This document shows positions 54,604 to 63,293 of a DNA stretch of 64,000 bases, one piece after another. The DNA is from an uncultured Maribacter sp. (lineage in GTDB: Bacteria > Bacteroidota > Bacteroidia > Flavobacteriales > Flavobacteriaceae), in contig NZ_CANMTX010000002.1 in NCBI RefSeq assembly GCF_947500985.1, positions 496,001-560,000 of the forward strand, in the 5' to 3' direction. The notes under the pieces are model-generated. The model did not search any database. It was not told the DNA's origin and saw only the letters and a program-made list of their open reading frames with translations. Positions within the stretch are counted from its first letter, which is position 1. The number at the start of each line of letters is the position of its first letter. The position numbers and the translations under genes were made by a program.

Positions 54604-55086
54604 ATGGATTATACAATTAGAGTTGCCCAGAGAGAAGATATGAGCCAAGTGCTTCATTTAATACAAGAATTAGCCTCTTTTGAAAAGGAAGATGATGCCG
54701 TTGAAGTAAGTGTGCAGAACTTAGAGGAAGATGGTTTTGGTAAACAGAAATTGTTTCACTGTTTTGTTGCAGAAAAGAATGATAAAATTGTAGGTATGGC
54801 TTTGGTTTACCCTAGGTATTCTACTTGGAAAGGCCCTGTTATTCACTTAGAAGATTTAATTGTTACCGAAGAAATGCGTGGTAGTGGTTTAGGTACGGCA
54901 CTTTTAAATGAGGTCGTTAAATATGGTGATGAGTTAGGTGTAAAAAGAATAAGCTGGGAAGTGATCGATTGGAACGAACCTGCAATTGGTTTTTACGAAA
55001 GTAAAGGAGCCAATGTAATGAGAGATTGGGATGTTGTTCAGTTAGATGAAGCAGGCATGAAAGAGTATTTAAGCGCGTTAGCTTAA
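54604..55086 (+). CDS. GNAT N-acetyltransferase (diamine-type)
   Basis: The 160-residue product has a full GNAT fold: an early segment (VLHLIQELASFEKEDD), the acetyl-CoA loop (LEDLIVTEEMRGSGLGTALL, RxxGxG/A type), and the late NEPAIGFYESKGANVM. Similarity to spermidine/spermine acetyltransferase-like proteins is only suggestive. It lies 37 bases upstream of the aspartate kinase gene on the same strand, so the two may be cotranscribed. Confidence 0.9.
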   Translation: MDYTIRVAQREDMSQVLHLIQELASFEKEDDAVEVSVQNLEEDGFGKQKLFHCFVAEKNDKIVGMALVYPRYSTWKGPVIHLEDLIVTEEMRGSGLGTALLNEVVKYGDELGVKRISWEVIDWNEPAIGFYESKGANVMRDWDVVQLDEAGMKEYLSALA

Positions 55087-55123
55087 TTGAAAAAGAACTA
55101 TAAAATTTAGATAGCAATAACAT

Positions 55124-56371
55124 ATGAGAGTTTTTAAATTTGGAGGAGCATCGGTTAAAGATGCAAATGCGGTTAAAAATGTAGTTAAGGTTTTAAAAGA
55201 AGTAGGGTATGAAAATACGCTATTGGTAGTATCGGCAATGGGTAAGACCACCAATGCTATGGAAGATATTATAAACGCTTATTTTAATGATAAGAAGGAA
55301 ATACCTTCTAAGGTTGCCGAGATGGTAGACTATCATCATGGTATTATAAAAGACTTATTTCCTAATGCACAGCATGCTATTTATAAGGATATAAAAATAT
55401 TGGTCGATGAGATCAACGGTTTTTTAGTTTGGAATAAATCGCCCAATTATAACTTCGTATATGATCAAATAGTCGGCTACGGAGAATTGATTTCTACCAC
55501 TATTATCAGTGCCTATTTTAAAGAAATTGGCATCAAAAATAATTGGTTAGATGTTAGAAACTTTATTAAAACAGATAGTAATTATAGAGATACCACGGTA
55601 GATTGGGAGCGTACTCAAAAGAACGTAACTAAAATTGATCAAAAGGTATTGAATATTACTCAAGGTTTTTTGGGTAGTGATGACAATAACTTTACTACTA
55701 CATTGGGTCGTGAAGGTTCAGATTATTCTGCTGCAATATTAGCCTATTGTTTAAATGCCGATTCGGTTACTATTTGGAAAGATGTACCAGGCGTTTTAAA
55801 TGCCGATCCTAGGTATTTTAAAGAAACGCAATTGCTAAATAATATATCTTATAGAGAAGCGATAGAATTAGCATTTTACGGGGCATCTGTAATTCACCCA
55901 AAAACATTACAACCTTTACAGCGAAAAGAAATTCCACTTCATGTAAAATCCTTTGTAAATCCAACAGGTAAAGGAACTACTGTTGGTAAAGGTGTTGGAA
56001 TAGAGCCAAAAGTACCTTGCTTTATAGTAAAAAAAAATCAGGTTTTAATGAAATTGTCCTCACTTGATTTCTCTTTTATAGTAGAAGATAGTATTAGCGA
56101 GCTATTTAAATTGTTTCATCAACATAAAATTAAGGTAGATTTAATTCAGAATTCCGCTATTAGTTTTTCTGTTTGTATCGATAATAAATTTGGCGGATTA
56201 GAAGCGCTGCTACAACAACTAAAAAGTAAGTTTAAAGTTGCTCATCATGAGAATGTTTCTTTATACACCATTAGACATTTTAATACTCAAGCGTTAGAAT
56301 CGTTGCAGAATGGTCATGAGTTATTATTAGAACAGCGTGGTACAGAAACGGTACAGTTGGTTGTGAAGTAA
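55124..56371 (+). CDS. lysC: Aspartate kinase, monofunctional
   Basis: The 415-residue product begins MRVFKFGGASVKDANAVKNV, the kinase substrate motif, and has the aspartokinase signature in TTTLGREGSDYSAAILAY and TIWKDVPGVLNADPR. The C-terminal third is an ACT-type regulatory region (MKLSSLDFSFIVEDSI). It lacks a homoserine dehydrogenase domain. It phosphorylates aspartate in the lysine, methionine and threonine route. The symbol is by function; the paralogue type (lysine- or threonine-sensitive) is not known. Confidence 0.93.
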   Translation: MRVFKFGGASVKDANAVKNVVKVLKEVGYENTLLVVSAMGKTTNAMEDIINAYFNDKKEIPSKVAEMVDYHHGIIKDLFPNAQHAIYKDIKILVDEINGFLVWNKSPNYNFVYDQIVGYGELISTTIISAYFKEIGIKNNWLDVRNFIKTDSNYRDTTVDWERTQKNVTKIDQKVLNITQGFLGSDDNNFTTTLGREGSDYSAAILAYCLNADSVTIWKDVPGVLNADPRYFKETQLLNNISYREAIELAFYGASVIHPKTLQPLQRKEIPLHVKSFVNPTGKGTTVGKGVGIEPKVPCFIVKKNQVLMKLSSLDFSFIVEDSISELFKLFHQHKIKVDLIQNSAISFSVCIDNKFGGLEALLQQLKSKFKVAHHENVSLYTIRHFNTQALESLQNGHELLLEQRGTETVQLVVK

Positions 56372-56452
56372 TGCAAAGGTCATTTCAGTAATTTTTAATA
56401 GGTAGCTACAAACGCTATTTTCCTATATTTACAGTCTAATCGATGTTGATTT

Positions 56453-58273
56453 ATGGGTTTAGTTACCGCAAAGGAAATTGCCATTGCTATCAATCTCTCT
56501 AAATATGGGGTGTTTGGTACTTTTATTGGCTGGGTACTACTGAAGGTGACGCGTTTATCTCGTATAAATAGAGATTATGATAGCATTGCCCATTTAGAAG
56601 GTGAAGAGTATGCCAATGCTATTCTAAAGCTTTACGAAATTGACTACGAAATTCCTGAAGAAGACTTTAGACGTTTGCCGAAAGAGGGTCCGTATGTGAC
56701 TATAAGTAACCATCCGTTAGGTGCTATTGACGGTATTTTGTTGTTCAAGTTAATGGTGAAACAACGACCCGATTATAAGATAATGGCTAATTTCTTATTA
56801 CAAAGAATGGCGCCGCTAGAGCCTTTCGTTCTGCCTGTTAATCCTTTCACTGAACATAAAGATGCTAGAAGTAACTTAGCCGGATTCAAGAAAACTTTAG
56901 AGCATTTAAAAGATGGTCACGTATTAGGGGTTTTTCCTGCTGGTGAAGTTTCTACACATAAAGATGGTAAGCTCATTGTAGATAAACCTTGGGAAGAAGC
57001 CGCTTTAAAATTGATTAGAAAGGCAAATGTACCTGTGGTGCCTATTTATTTTCATGCCAAGAACAGTTCGTTGTTTTATCGCATTTCTAAATTGGGAGAT
57101 TCGTTACGAACAGCAATGATTCCTTCTCAGGTATTTTCGCAAAGAAATAGACCAATAAAGGTGAGAATAGGGCAGCCTATTTCTGTAGCTACACAAAAAG
57201 AGCAACAGAGTTTAGAAGAATACACTGATCTTCTGCGTCGTAAAACGTATATGCTATCTAACGCATACGAGAAAGAACGTTTAATAGATCAAATACCTAC
57301 TTCCCTTAAAATACCTAAGCAACCAAAGAAAATTGCAGATGCAGTCCGTAAAGAGGTTATGGAGGGTGAAATTGAAAAACTTAGGGAGAAAGACTGTCGT
57401 TTACTTCAAAGTAAAAATTATGAGGTATTTCTAGCGAAGGAAAAAGACATGCCTTTTATTTTGAAGGAAATAGGAAGACAACGTGAAGTAACTTTTAGAG
57501 CCATTGGCGAGGGTACGAATAAAGCGATTGACCTGGATAGTTTTGATAGCTATTATCATCATCTTTTTTTATGGGATGCCGAGGCTAAATGTATTGTAGG
57601 TGCTTATAGAATGGGAATGGGTTCTGAAATTTTCCCTGAACATGGTATTGATGGTTTTTATCTTCAAGATCTTTTTAGGGTAGAACCTGAATTGTATGAT
57701 ATGATGGAACACTCTATTGAAATGGGTCGTGCCTATATCACTAAAGAATATCAGCAAAAACCAATGCCATTATTTTTACTTTGGAAAGGGATTGTGCATA
57801 CTACTTTACGATTTCCAGAACATAAGTACCTAATAGGTGGGGTAAGTATCAGCAACCAGTTTTCAAACTTTTCTAAATCGTTGATGATCGAATTTATGAA
57901 GTCTAATTATTGGGATCCTTATGTAGCGCAATACATAAGACCAAAAAAGGAATTCAAAGTGAAGCTAAATGATGCTGATAAGGAGTTCGTTTTTGATGAA
58001 ACCCAGGCAGATTTAAATAAGTTTGATCGTTTAATTGATGAGGTAGAACCTGGTAATTTACGTTTACCGGTTTTAATTAAAAAATACATCAAGCAGAATG
58101 CGAAAGTGGTAGCATTTAACGTAGATCCATTGTTCAATAATTCGGTAGACGGATTAATGTATATTAAGATTGCAGATTTACCTGAGAGTACAGTAAAACC
58201 TGTAATGGAGGAGTTTCAGGCAGAATTGGAACGTAAATTACATGAATCTCAAAATCCTGAAACGGAAGCGTAA
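56453..58273 (+). CDS. olsF: Bifunctional ornithine-lipid acyltransferase OlsF
   Basis: The 606-residue product fuses two acyltransferases. Residues 60-270 are PlsC-like with the HX4D motif in SNHPLGAIDGILL and FPAGEVSTH. Residues 310-530 are GNAT-like, of the OlsB (hemolysin-related) type: REVTFRAIGEGTNKAIDLD, FYLQDLFRVEPEL and MGRAYITKEYQQK. This is the arrangement described for OlsF in Flavobacterium johnsoniae and Serratia, which makes ornithine lipids from ornithine and acyl-ACP in two steps. Cytoplasmic membrane association is expected. It is transcribed alone downstream of lysC by 81 bases. Confidence 0.88.
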   Translation: MGLVTAKEIAIAINLSKYGVFGTFIGWVLLKVTRLSRINRDYDSIAHLEGEEYANAILKLYEIDYEIPEEDFRRLPKEGPYVTISNHPLGAIDGILLFKLMVKQRPDYKIMANFLLQRMAPLEPFVLPVNPFTEHKDARSNLAGFKKTLEHLKDGHVLGVFPAGEVSTHKDGKLIVDKPWEEAALKLIRKANVPVVPIYFHAKNSSLFYRISKLGDSLRTAMIPSQVFSQRNRPIKVRIGQPISVATQKEQQSLEEYTDLLRRKTYMLSNAYEKERLIDQIPTSLKIPKQPKKIADAVRKEVMEGEIEKLREKDCRLLQSKNYEVFLAKEKDMPFILKEIGRQREVTFRAIGEGTNKAIDLDSFDSYYHHLFLWDAEAKCIVGAYRMGMGSEIFPEHGIDGFYLQDLFRVEPELYDMMEHSIEMGRAYITKEYQQKPMPLFLLWKGIVHTTLRFPEHKYLIGGVSISNQFSNFSKSLMIEFMKSNYWDPYVAQYIRPKKEFKVKLNDADKEFVFDETQADLNKFDRLIDEVEPGNLRLPVLIKKYIKQNAKVVAFNVDPLFNNSVDGLMYIKIADLPESTVKPVMEEFQAELERKLHESQNPETEA

Positions 58274-58274
58274 T

Positions 58275-58775
58275 TTAGTCTATACCAACAACACTACTTC
58301 GTCGTTCAAAGAGCACATTATCTACCCATTTGCCATGCAGTTTGCCAATGCGCTCGCGTTTGCCGATCATTCTAAAACCGGTGGTTTCGTGGACTTTTAT
58401 ACTGCTATGGTTTGCGGGGAATATACCTGATTGTAGCGTCCAAACACCTTCTTTTTCGCTTGCTGTAATTACATGTTCTAATAATAATTTACCCAAGCCC
58501 TTTCCTCTACTATTTTTAGAGATATAGACACTTATTTCTGCGACGCCACCATAAACACATCTATTAGAAACAGGGGAGAGCGCAACCCAACCCATAATTT
58601 CAGTTGTGCTTATAGCAACAAAACGGCAGGTGCTCATATGTGCTTTGTCCCAAGCTTTATAGGTGGGTACATTGGTTTCAAAAGTAGCAATGCCAGTATC
58701 AATGCCTTCTTTGTAAATATTAGCAACGAATTCCCAATCGGTCGGTAACATTTCTCTAATTGTTATATCATTCAT
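58275..58775 (-). CDS. Phosphinothricin/arsinothricin-type GNAT acetyltransferase
   Basis: The 166-residue product is a GNAT of the PAT/ArsN type: NIYKEGIDTGIATFETNVP at the N-terminus, GWVALSPVSNRCVYGGVAEISVYI, the acetyl-CoA loop (SKNSRGKGLGKLLL) and a late HETTGFRMIGKRERIGKLHG. The close ArsR-like gene, 11 bases upstream, makes arsinothricin N-acetylation plausible. The match cannot separate the two substrates. Confidence 0.85.
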   Translation of the reverse strand: MNDITIREMLPTDWEFVANIYKEGIDTGIATFETNVPTYKAWDKAHMSTCRFVAISTTEIMGWVALSPVSNRCVYGGVAEISVYISKNSRGKGLGKLLLEHVITASEKEGVWTLQSGIFPANHSSIKVHETTGFRMIGKRERIGKLHGKWVDNVLFERRSSVVGID

Positions 58776-58786
58776 ATTGAAGCTTA

Positions 58787-59110
58787 TTAACAGCAGTTGT
58801 TTTTAGTAGTGTCAAAGAAAGAATTCAGTAAAGTTTGTATCTCTGTCCATTTTGCTAAGTTGATGCAATAGCATACTTTTTTACCTTCTATTTCACCTCT
58901 AATTAAATCAATACTTTTTAGTTCTTTTAGGTGCTGTGAAATAGTAGGCTGAGCCAAACCAATTTCATCAACGATGTCATTACATATACATGCATCTTGC
59001 CGACTTATATATTGTAGAATGGCAATACGTGCAGGGTTGGACAATACCTTAAATATAATCGCCAATTGATTCTGCTCTACATTAAATATTTGTGTTTTAG
59101 TAACTCCCAT
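58787..59110 (-). CDS. arsR: ArsR family metalloregulator
   Basis: The 107-residue winged-helix protein has an ArsR-type HTH (GLAQPTISQHLKELKSIDLIRG). The CIC pair in QDACICNDIVDEI occupies the position of the As(III)-binding CVC motif of classical ArsR, and two more Cys (VCYCINL) plus a terminal CC are present. This argues for arsenite or antimonite sensing and derepression of the downstream acetyltransferase gene. No pump gene (arsB, acr3) or reductase is in the window. Confidence 0.88.
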   Translation of the reverse strand: MGVTKTQIFNVEQNQLAIIFKVLSNPARIAILQYISRQDACICNDIVDEIGLAQPTISQHLKELKSIDLIRGEIEGKKVCYCINLAKWTEIQTLLNSFFDTTKNNCC

Positions 59111-59151
59111 TTCATATTTATATATTGCTATATTACGATAATAATAAATAT

Positions 59152-59182
59152 AAAAAAAGCCAGCTGAAATCTCAACTGGCTT
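59152..59182 (-). terminator. Rho-independent terminator of the DUF4870-type gene
   Basis: AAGCCAG-C-TGA and TCA-A-CTGGCTT form a stem; on the minus strand it is followed by seven Ts (A run at 59152-59158). It lies 7 bases past the stop of the gene ending at 59189. Confidence 0.85.
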
Positions 59183-59188
59183 ATAGAT

Positions 59189-59596
59189 TTATAAACTTTT
59201 AAACCAATCTTGGAAATATTCACCCAAAACAGGCGTCGGTACTTGTTTTTCATTAGCAGCATTAATTAAACTCATAACGACTAAAACCAGGCATATTATA
59301 AAAGCAAAACAACCAACAATAGGTATCCAGCTTAATACAAGAGTCAAAATCCATATTCCTAGAGTTTGCCTTATGTAATAACTACCTAATTCAGTTTTAT
59401 TGCCATTGTTCATAATAAGAGCAACTATCCATCCTATAAAGGTTATATGCGAAATTATAGCAACAGATTTTCCATTGTCTACATTACTGTTTTCGAAGGC
59501 TTTCTTAGCATCATCAGAAAACTCTTTTGCTGATTCTTTAGCACTGTCAAAAGCATCTTCTGCTTTATCTCCAAAATCTTTATTCTCGTCTGACAT
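59189..59596 (-). CDS. DUF4870-type small membrane protein
   Basis: The 135-residue product has a highly charged N-terminal half (AFDSAKESAKEFSDDAKKAF, about residues 14-36) and two to three membrane helices in the C-terminal half (VAIISHITFIGWIVALIM, LGIWILTLVLSWIPIVGCF, FIICLVLVVMSLI). The layout matches DUF4870 proteins, whose function is unknown. It has its own terminator. Confidence 0.78.
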   Translation of the reverse strand: MSDENKDFGDKAEDAFDSAKESAKEFSDDAKKAFENSNVDNGKSVAIISHITFIGWIVALIMNNGNKTELGSYYIRQTLGIWILTLVLSWIPIVGCFAFIICLVLVVMSLINAANEKQVPTPVLGEYFQDWFKSL

Positions 59597-59651
59597 TTTT
59601 TTGTTGTTTGGTGGTTATTATTAAGGGTTAAATGTAGCAATTATTTAAACA

Positions 59652-60038
59652 TCATAGAAATGCTTTATCAATTGGTTCCCAAAGTTCTAGCTTATTTCCG
59701 TCAGGGTCTAAAATCCATCCGAATTTTCCGTATTCAAATTCTTGCATCTCACCAACAACCGTAACTCCTTCTTTCTTCAGAACTTCTAATAGTTCTACAA
59801 GATTTTCAACCCTAAAATTCATCATAAAACTAGATTGGCTAGGTTCAAAATAAGTGGTATCGTCGTTCATGGGGCTCCATTGTGTTGAGCAATCATTTCC
59901 TTCTTTGTCTTTCCACCAAAAAGTACAGCCATATTGATCTGTATTCAGCCCTAAATGCTTGTTGTACCAATTTTTTGATTGGTCTGGATCTTTGGTTTTA
60001 AAAAAGAATCCGCCTAAACCTGTTACTCTTTTTTTCAT
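59652..60038 (-). CDS. VOC (glyoxalase-like) family protein
   Basis: The 128-residue product is a single VOC domain: GLGGFFFKTKDPDQSKNWY at the N-terminus, then CTFWWKDKEGN and FGWILDPDGNKLELWEP. Such stand-alone domains in this phylum often have unknown substrates, and the metal ligand pattern (His in the N-terminal half) is weaker than in YaeR-type proteins. It lies 6 bases after the frameshifted DUF1801 gene on the same strand. Confidence 0.82.
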   Translation of the reverse strand: MKKRVTGLGGFFFKTKDPDQSKNWYNKHLGLNTDQYGCTFWWKDKEGNDCSTQWSPMNDDTTYFEPSQSSFMMNFRVENLVELLEVLKKEGVTVVGEMQEFEYGKFGWILDPDGNKLELWEPIDKAFL

Positions 60039-60044
60039 ATCGAT

Positions 60045-60501
60045 TTATTTTTTGATATTCTTCTCGTATAAACTAATCCATTCTGTCGGAGTCATTTTGG
60101 TGCATAGTTCTGCAATGAGCTCGTACGGAATATCATCCATACTTTTAAAACGAACGCAACTTTTGCCCATATCTAGCTTACGTTTGCAATGAATAGGGTA
60201 TTCGTTCTTGAACCAGTTCATTAAAGCAGGGTCTGCATATATGCCGGAGTGATAAAGTGCAATAAAGTTTTTTTGGGAAGCCAAATTAATAAAAGGCAAC
60301 GGTAGTTCTGGTTGTACATGATACCCTGCCGGATATAAAGAATGTGGTACTACATAGCCCAAACATGCCATAACTTAATTGCTCTTCAAAACCATTGGGT
60401 AAATTTTGCAAAATAATACCTCTTAGCTTTTCAATTACCGCTTTACGTTCTGGCGTTAATTGAGCAATATATTCGTCTGGAGAGTTGGCTTTGTATTTCA
60501 T
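60045..60501 (-). pseudogene. DUF1801 protein gene split by a one-base frameshift
   Basis: Two overlapping frames on the minus strand make one DUF1801 protein. The N-terminal frame (60501 to about 60365) reads KYKANSPDEYIAQLTPERK and ends at EEQLSYGM; the second frame resumes as GYVVPHSLYPAGYH and runs to 60045. Removing one T (or G) from ATGTTTGGG near 60358-60366 restores YGMLGYVVPH, the family's usual continuation. The cause may be a real mutation or a homopolymer error. The role of DUF1801 is unknown. Confidence 0.8.
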
Positions 60502-60502
60502 A

Positions 60503-61447
60503 TCATTCTAAAAATTTAGTTTTCACTTTATCTACTATCGTTTGGGCCAATTTTATTTTACTTTCTACCGTCCACCCTGCTACATGTGGTGATAGTATTA
60601 CCTGATCAGATTTAATTAGATATTGAAATGCTTCAGGTAAATTGTTATCTGTAAACATATTTTCAAAAGAGGCTTTTTCATACTCCAGTACATCTAAACC
60701 TGCACCTATAACTTTACCTGATTTTAAGGCATCGACCAAATCCGTAGTTATTATGCATTTACCTCTGGCGGTATTAATAATCCAAATAGGATTTTTAAAT
60801 TTCTCAAGAAACTCAGCATCGACCATACCAATTGTTAATTCTGTTTGTGGTACATGTAAGCTTATGACGTCGACCCTATTTTGAAATTCTATAATGCCTA
60901 CTTGGCGTGCATTTTCATCTTCTACACCACCCTTAATGTCATAACAAATAACCTCTTCTACGTCAAAACCTTTTAGTTTTTTAGCAAATGCTTTACCCAT
61001 ATTGCCATAGCCGATAATACCAACAACCTTACCTTCTAGCTCAATGCCACGGTTGCCTTCGCGATCCCATTTGCCACTTCTTACTTCTTTGTCTGCCGTG
61101 TTCAGCTTATTAAAAAGGGATAAAAGCATACCTAAAGCATGTTCACCTACAGCATTACGATTGCCCTCGGGTGCGGCAGCAAGAAATATACCGAGCGACT
61201 TAGCATGTTGTGTATCTATATTTTCTAAACCGGCGCCTAATCTTCCTATAAATTTTAAGTTTTTTGCTTTGTCTAAAAACGCAGCATCTGTGGAGAATCT
61301 ACTTCGAATTATGAGTCCGTCATACTCTTCGATCTTGGCTTCTATTTCTTCTTTTGATGAGCTATAATCTTCATCGTTCTGAAAACCTAATTCAGAAAAT
61401 TGCTCAATTATTAGTGGGTGATTTATATCTACGTGTAATACTTTCAT
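60503..61447 (-). CDS. D-2-hydroxyacid (phosphoglycerate-type) dehydrogenase
   Basis: The 314-residue product has the D-isomer-specific 2-hydroxyacid dehydrogenase fold: VVGIIGYGNMGKAFAKKL (NAD-binding GxGxxG), IWIINTARGKCI with the catalytic Arg, and VILSPHVAGWTVESK with the catalytic His. It is short for SerA and lacks an ACT domain, so it could be a 3-phosphoglycerate or other 2-oxoacid enzyme. It lies 1 base before the DUF1801 gene start and 10 bases after the cupin gene. Confidence 0.9.
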   Translation of the reverse strand: MKVLHVDINHPLIIEQFSELGFQNDEDYSSSKEEIEAKIEEYDGLIIRSRFSTDAAFLDKAKNLKFIGRLGAGLENIDTQHAKSLGIFLAAAPEGNRNAVGEHALGMLLSLFNKLNTADKEVRSGKWDREGNRGIELEGKVVGIIGYGNMGKAFAKKLKGFDVEEVICYDIKGGVEDENARQVGIIEFQNRVDVISLHVPQTELTIGMVDAEFLEKFKNPIWIINTARGKCIITTDLVDALKSGKVIGAGLDVLEYEKASFENMFTDNNLPEAFQYLIKSDQVILSPHVAGWTVESKIKLAQTIVDKVKTKFLE

Positions 61448-61457
61448 TTATGCTTAA

Positions 61458-61823
61458 TTATATTTTGGGGTAATCTGTTTTTGTTTTTTCGTCTTCAACG
61501 TTTCCGGTATGGGCAGTGCTTACTTTTTCAAAAAGCATAACGTGTACTTCTTCATCGTTTTTGGTCATTGGGCAGTGCTCAACCTCTTTGGGTACTATTA
61601 TTATTTCGCCTTGTTTTACAACTTCGGTGCGGTCTCTAAATTGCATATAAAGCGTGCCTTTTACAACTTGAAAAAGTTCATCTTCATTTTCATGTGAATG
61701 CCATACAAACTCACCTTTAATCTTCGCTAATAAAACTTGCATATCATCAACAATACCTATTTGGTGCGGATGCCAAAAGTTATTTACGTGATCATACTTT
61801 TCTTTTAGGTTGATACTTTTCAT
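61458..61823 (-). CDS. Cupin-domain protein
   Basis: The 121-residue product is a single cupin: FVWHSHENEDELFQVVKG (first motif, His pair and Glu) and GEIIIVPKEVEHCP (second motif, last His). A metal site of the HxHx(3,4)E type is complete. Substrate unknown. It is 10 bases upstream of the hydroxyacid dehydrogenase and is probably cotranscribed. Confidence 0.88.
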   Translation of the reverse strand: MKSINLKEKYDHVNNFWHPHQIGIVDDMQVLLAKIKGEFVWHSHENEDELFQVVKGTLYMQFRDRTEVVKQGEIIIVPKEVEHCPMTKNDEEVHVMLFEKVSTAHTGNVEDEKTKTDYPKI

Positions 61824-61940
61824 GTATGTTCATTTCATCCTGCTTTTGGAAAAAGGGATAGTTTATTTTCTGTGAATGTAAAATTTGATATAGTAAGATA
61901 AGCAAAGCGCCACTATTCTAAAAAGAAGATGAGCTGTTTA

Positions 61941-63293
61941 TTAAATGCCTAAAATCAATTTTGCAATAGAGAAGTAGATTAAAATACCGAAAATGTCATT
62001 ACTGGTTGTAATGAAAGGTCCGGTTGCAATGGCAGGATCTATACCTCTTTTATCTAAAAATAATGGAACGAAAGTACCAATGAACCCTGCTACTACGATT
62101 ACCGCAATTAACGAAATGGAAATTGCCAATGAGGTAGGGAAATCTCCCTTCCATATCCATGTAAAAATCAATAATAAACACGAAAGAATAAATCCGTTCA
62201 GTAATGCCAAAAGCATTTCTTTAATCAATCGGCTACCTATACTTCCCTTAATATCATCATTTGCCAGACCTTGAACAATAATAGCGCTAGACTGAACACC
62301 AACATTACCTGCCATTGCGGCTATAAGTGGGGTAAAAAGGAATAGCACAGTATATTCGCGAAACATTTCTTCAAAACCTCCCATAATTACAGCTGCCCCT
62401 GCACCACCAAAAAGACCTAGAATTAACCATGGTAAACGTGCTTTTGTAAGATCCAAAATGCTATCATCTGCTTCTACATCTTGTGATATACCCGCTGCCA
62501 TCTGGTAATCGCGTTCAGCTTCTTCTTTTATAACATCTATAATGTCATCAATGGTAATACGACCTACCAGTCTGCCTATTTCATCAACTACTGGTATGGC
62601 TTCTAAGTCATACTTACTCATTATTCTAGCAACTTCTTCTGGGTCTTCGTTGACATTGACAGAATCTACGTTCTTTATAAAAACGTCTTTAATGTGAGAT
62701 TTGGTCGAAGTGGTCAGTAAATCTTTTAACGATAATCTTCCTTTTAGTTTGTCTTCGTCATCAACTACATAAATGGAATGTACACGCGTAACATTTTCTG
62801 CCTGTGCCCGCATTTCTTTTACACAGGTAAGCACATTCCAATTTTCATTGACTTTTACAAGCTCTTTTGCCATAAGTCCGCCAGCAGAATCGTCAGCATA
62901 TCTTAATAGATCAACGATATCTTTTGCATGTTCCCTGTCTTCAATTTTAGAGATAACGTCTTGAATCTGATCTTTGGGTAGCTCGCCAATGATATCTGCA
63001 GCATCATCGGTATCTAGCTCCTCTAGTTCACCAGCAATTTCTTTTGTAGAAAGACTACTTAATATAGCTTCACGAACGTCTTCATCTAACTCGGTAAGGA
63101 CATCTGAGGTTTTGTCACTATCCAATAACTTAATTAGATAGGTAGCTTTTTCCTTATCTAATTCATTAATGATCTCGGCGACATCGGCATAATGCACAGC
63201 ACCTAGCATAGAATTAAGTTCAGCATCATTGTTATGTTCAATGAGCTGTTCTATTTCTACTACAAATTCTTCGGTTAGCTTAAAGGGTGTCAT
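61941..63293 (-). CDS. mgtE: Magnesium transporter MgtE
   Basis: The 450-residue product has the MgtE layout: a helical N domain (residues 15-130, [18 protein letters not shown]), two CBS domains (near 130-255) and five transmembrane helices from about residue 285 ([37 protein letters not shown]). The pore-lining segment with Pro and Asn-Val-Gly-Gln is intact. It is a Mg2+-gated channel of the cytoplasmic membrane. It overlaps the rsmA 3' end by 14 bases, so the two are coupled. Confidence 0.95.
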   Translation of the reverse strand: MTPFKLTEEFVVEIEQLIEHNNDAELNSMLGAVHYADVAEIINELDKEKATYLIKLLDSDKTSDVLTELDEDVREAILSSLSTKEIAGELEELDTDDAADIIGELPKDQIQDVISKIEDREHAKDIVDLLRYADDSAGGLMAKELVKVNENWNVLTCVKEMRAQAENVTRVHSIYVVDDEDKLKGRLSLKDLLTTSTKSHIKDVFIKNVDSVNVNEDPEEVARIMSKYDLEAIPVVDEIGRLVGRITIDDIIDVIKEEAERDYQMAAGISQDVEADDSILDLTKARLPWLILGLFGGAGAAVIMGGFEEMFREYTVLFLFTPLIAAMAGNVGVQSSAIIVQGLANDDIKGSIGSRLIKEMLLALLNGFILSCLLLIFTWIWKGDFPTSLAISISLIAVIVVAGFIGTFVPLFLDKRGIDPAIATGPFITTSNDIFGILIYFSIAKLILGI

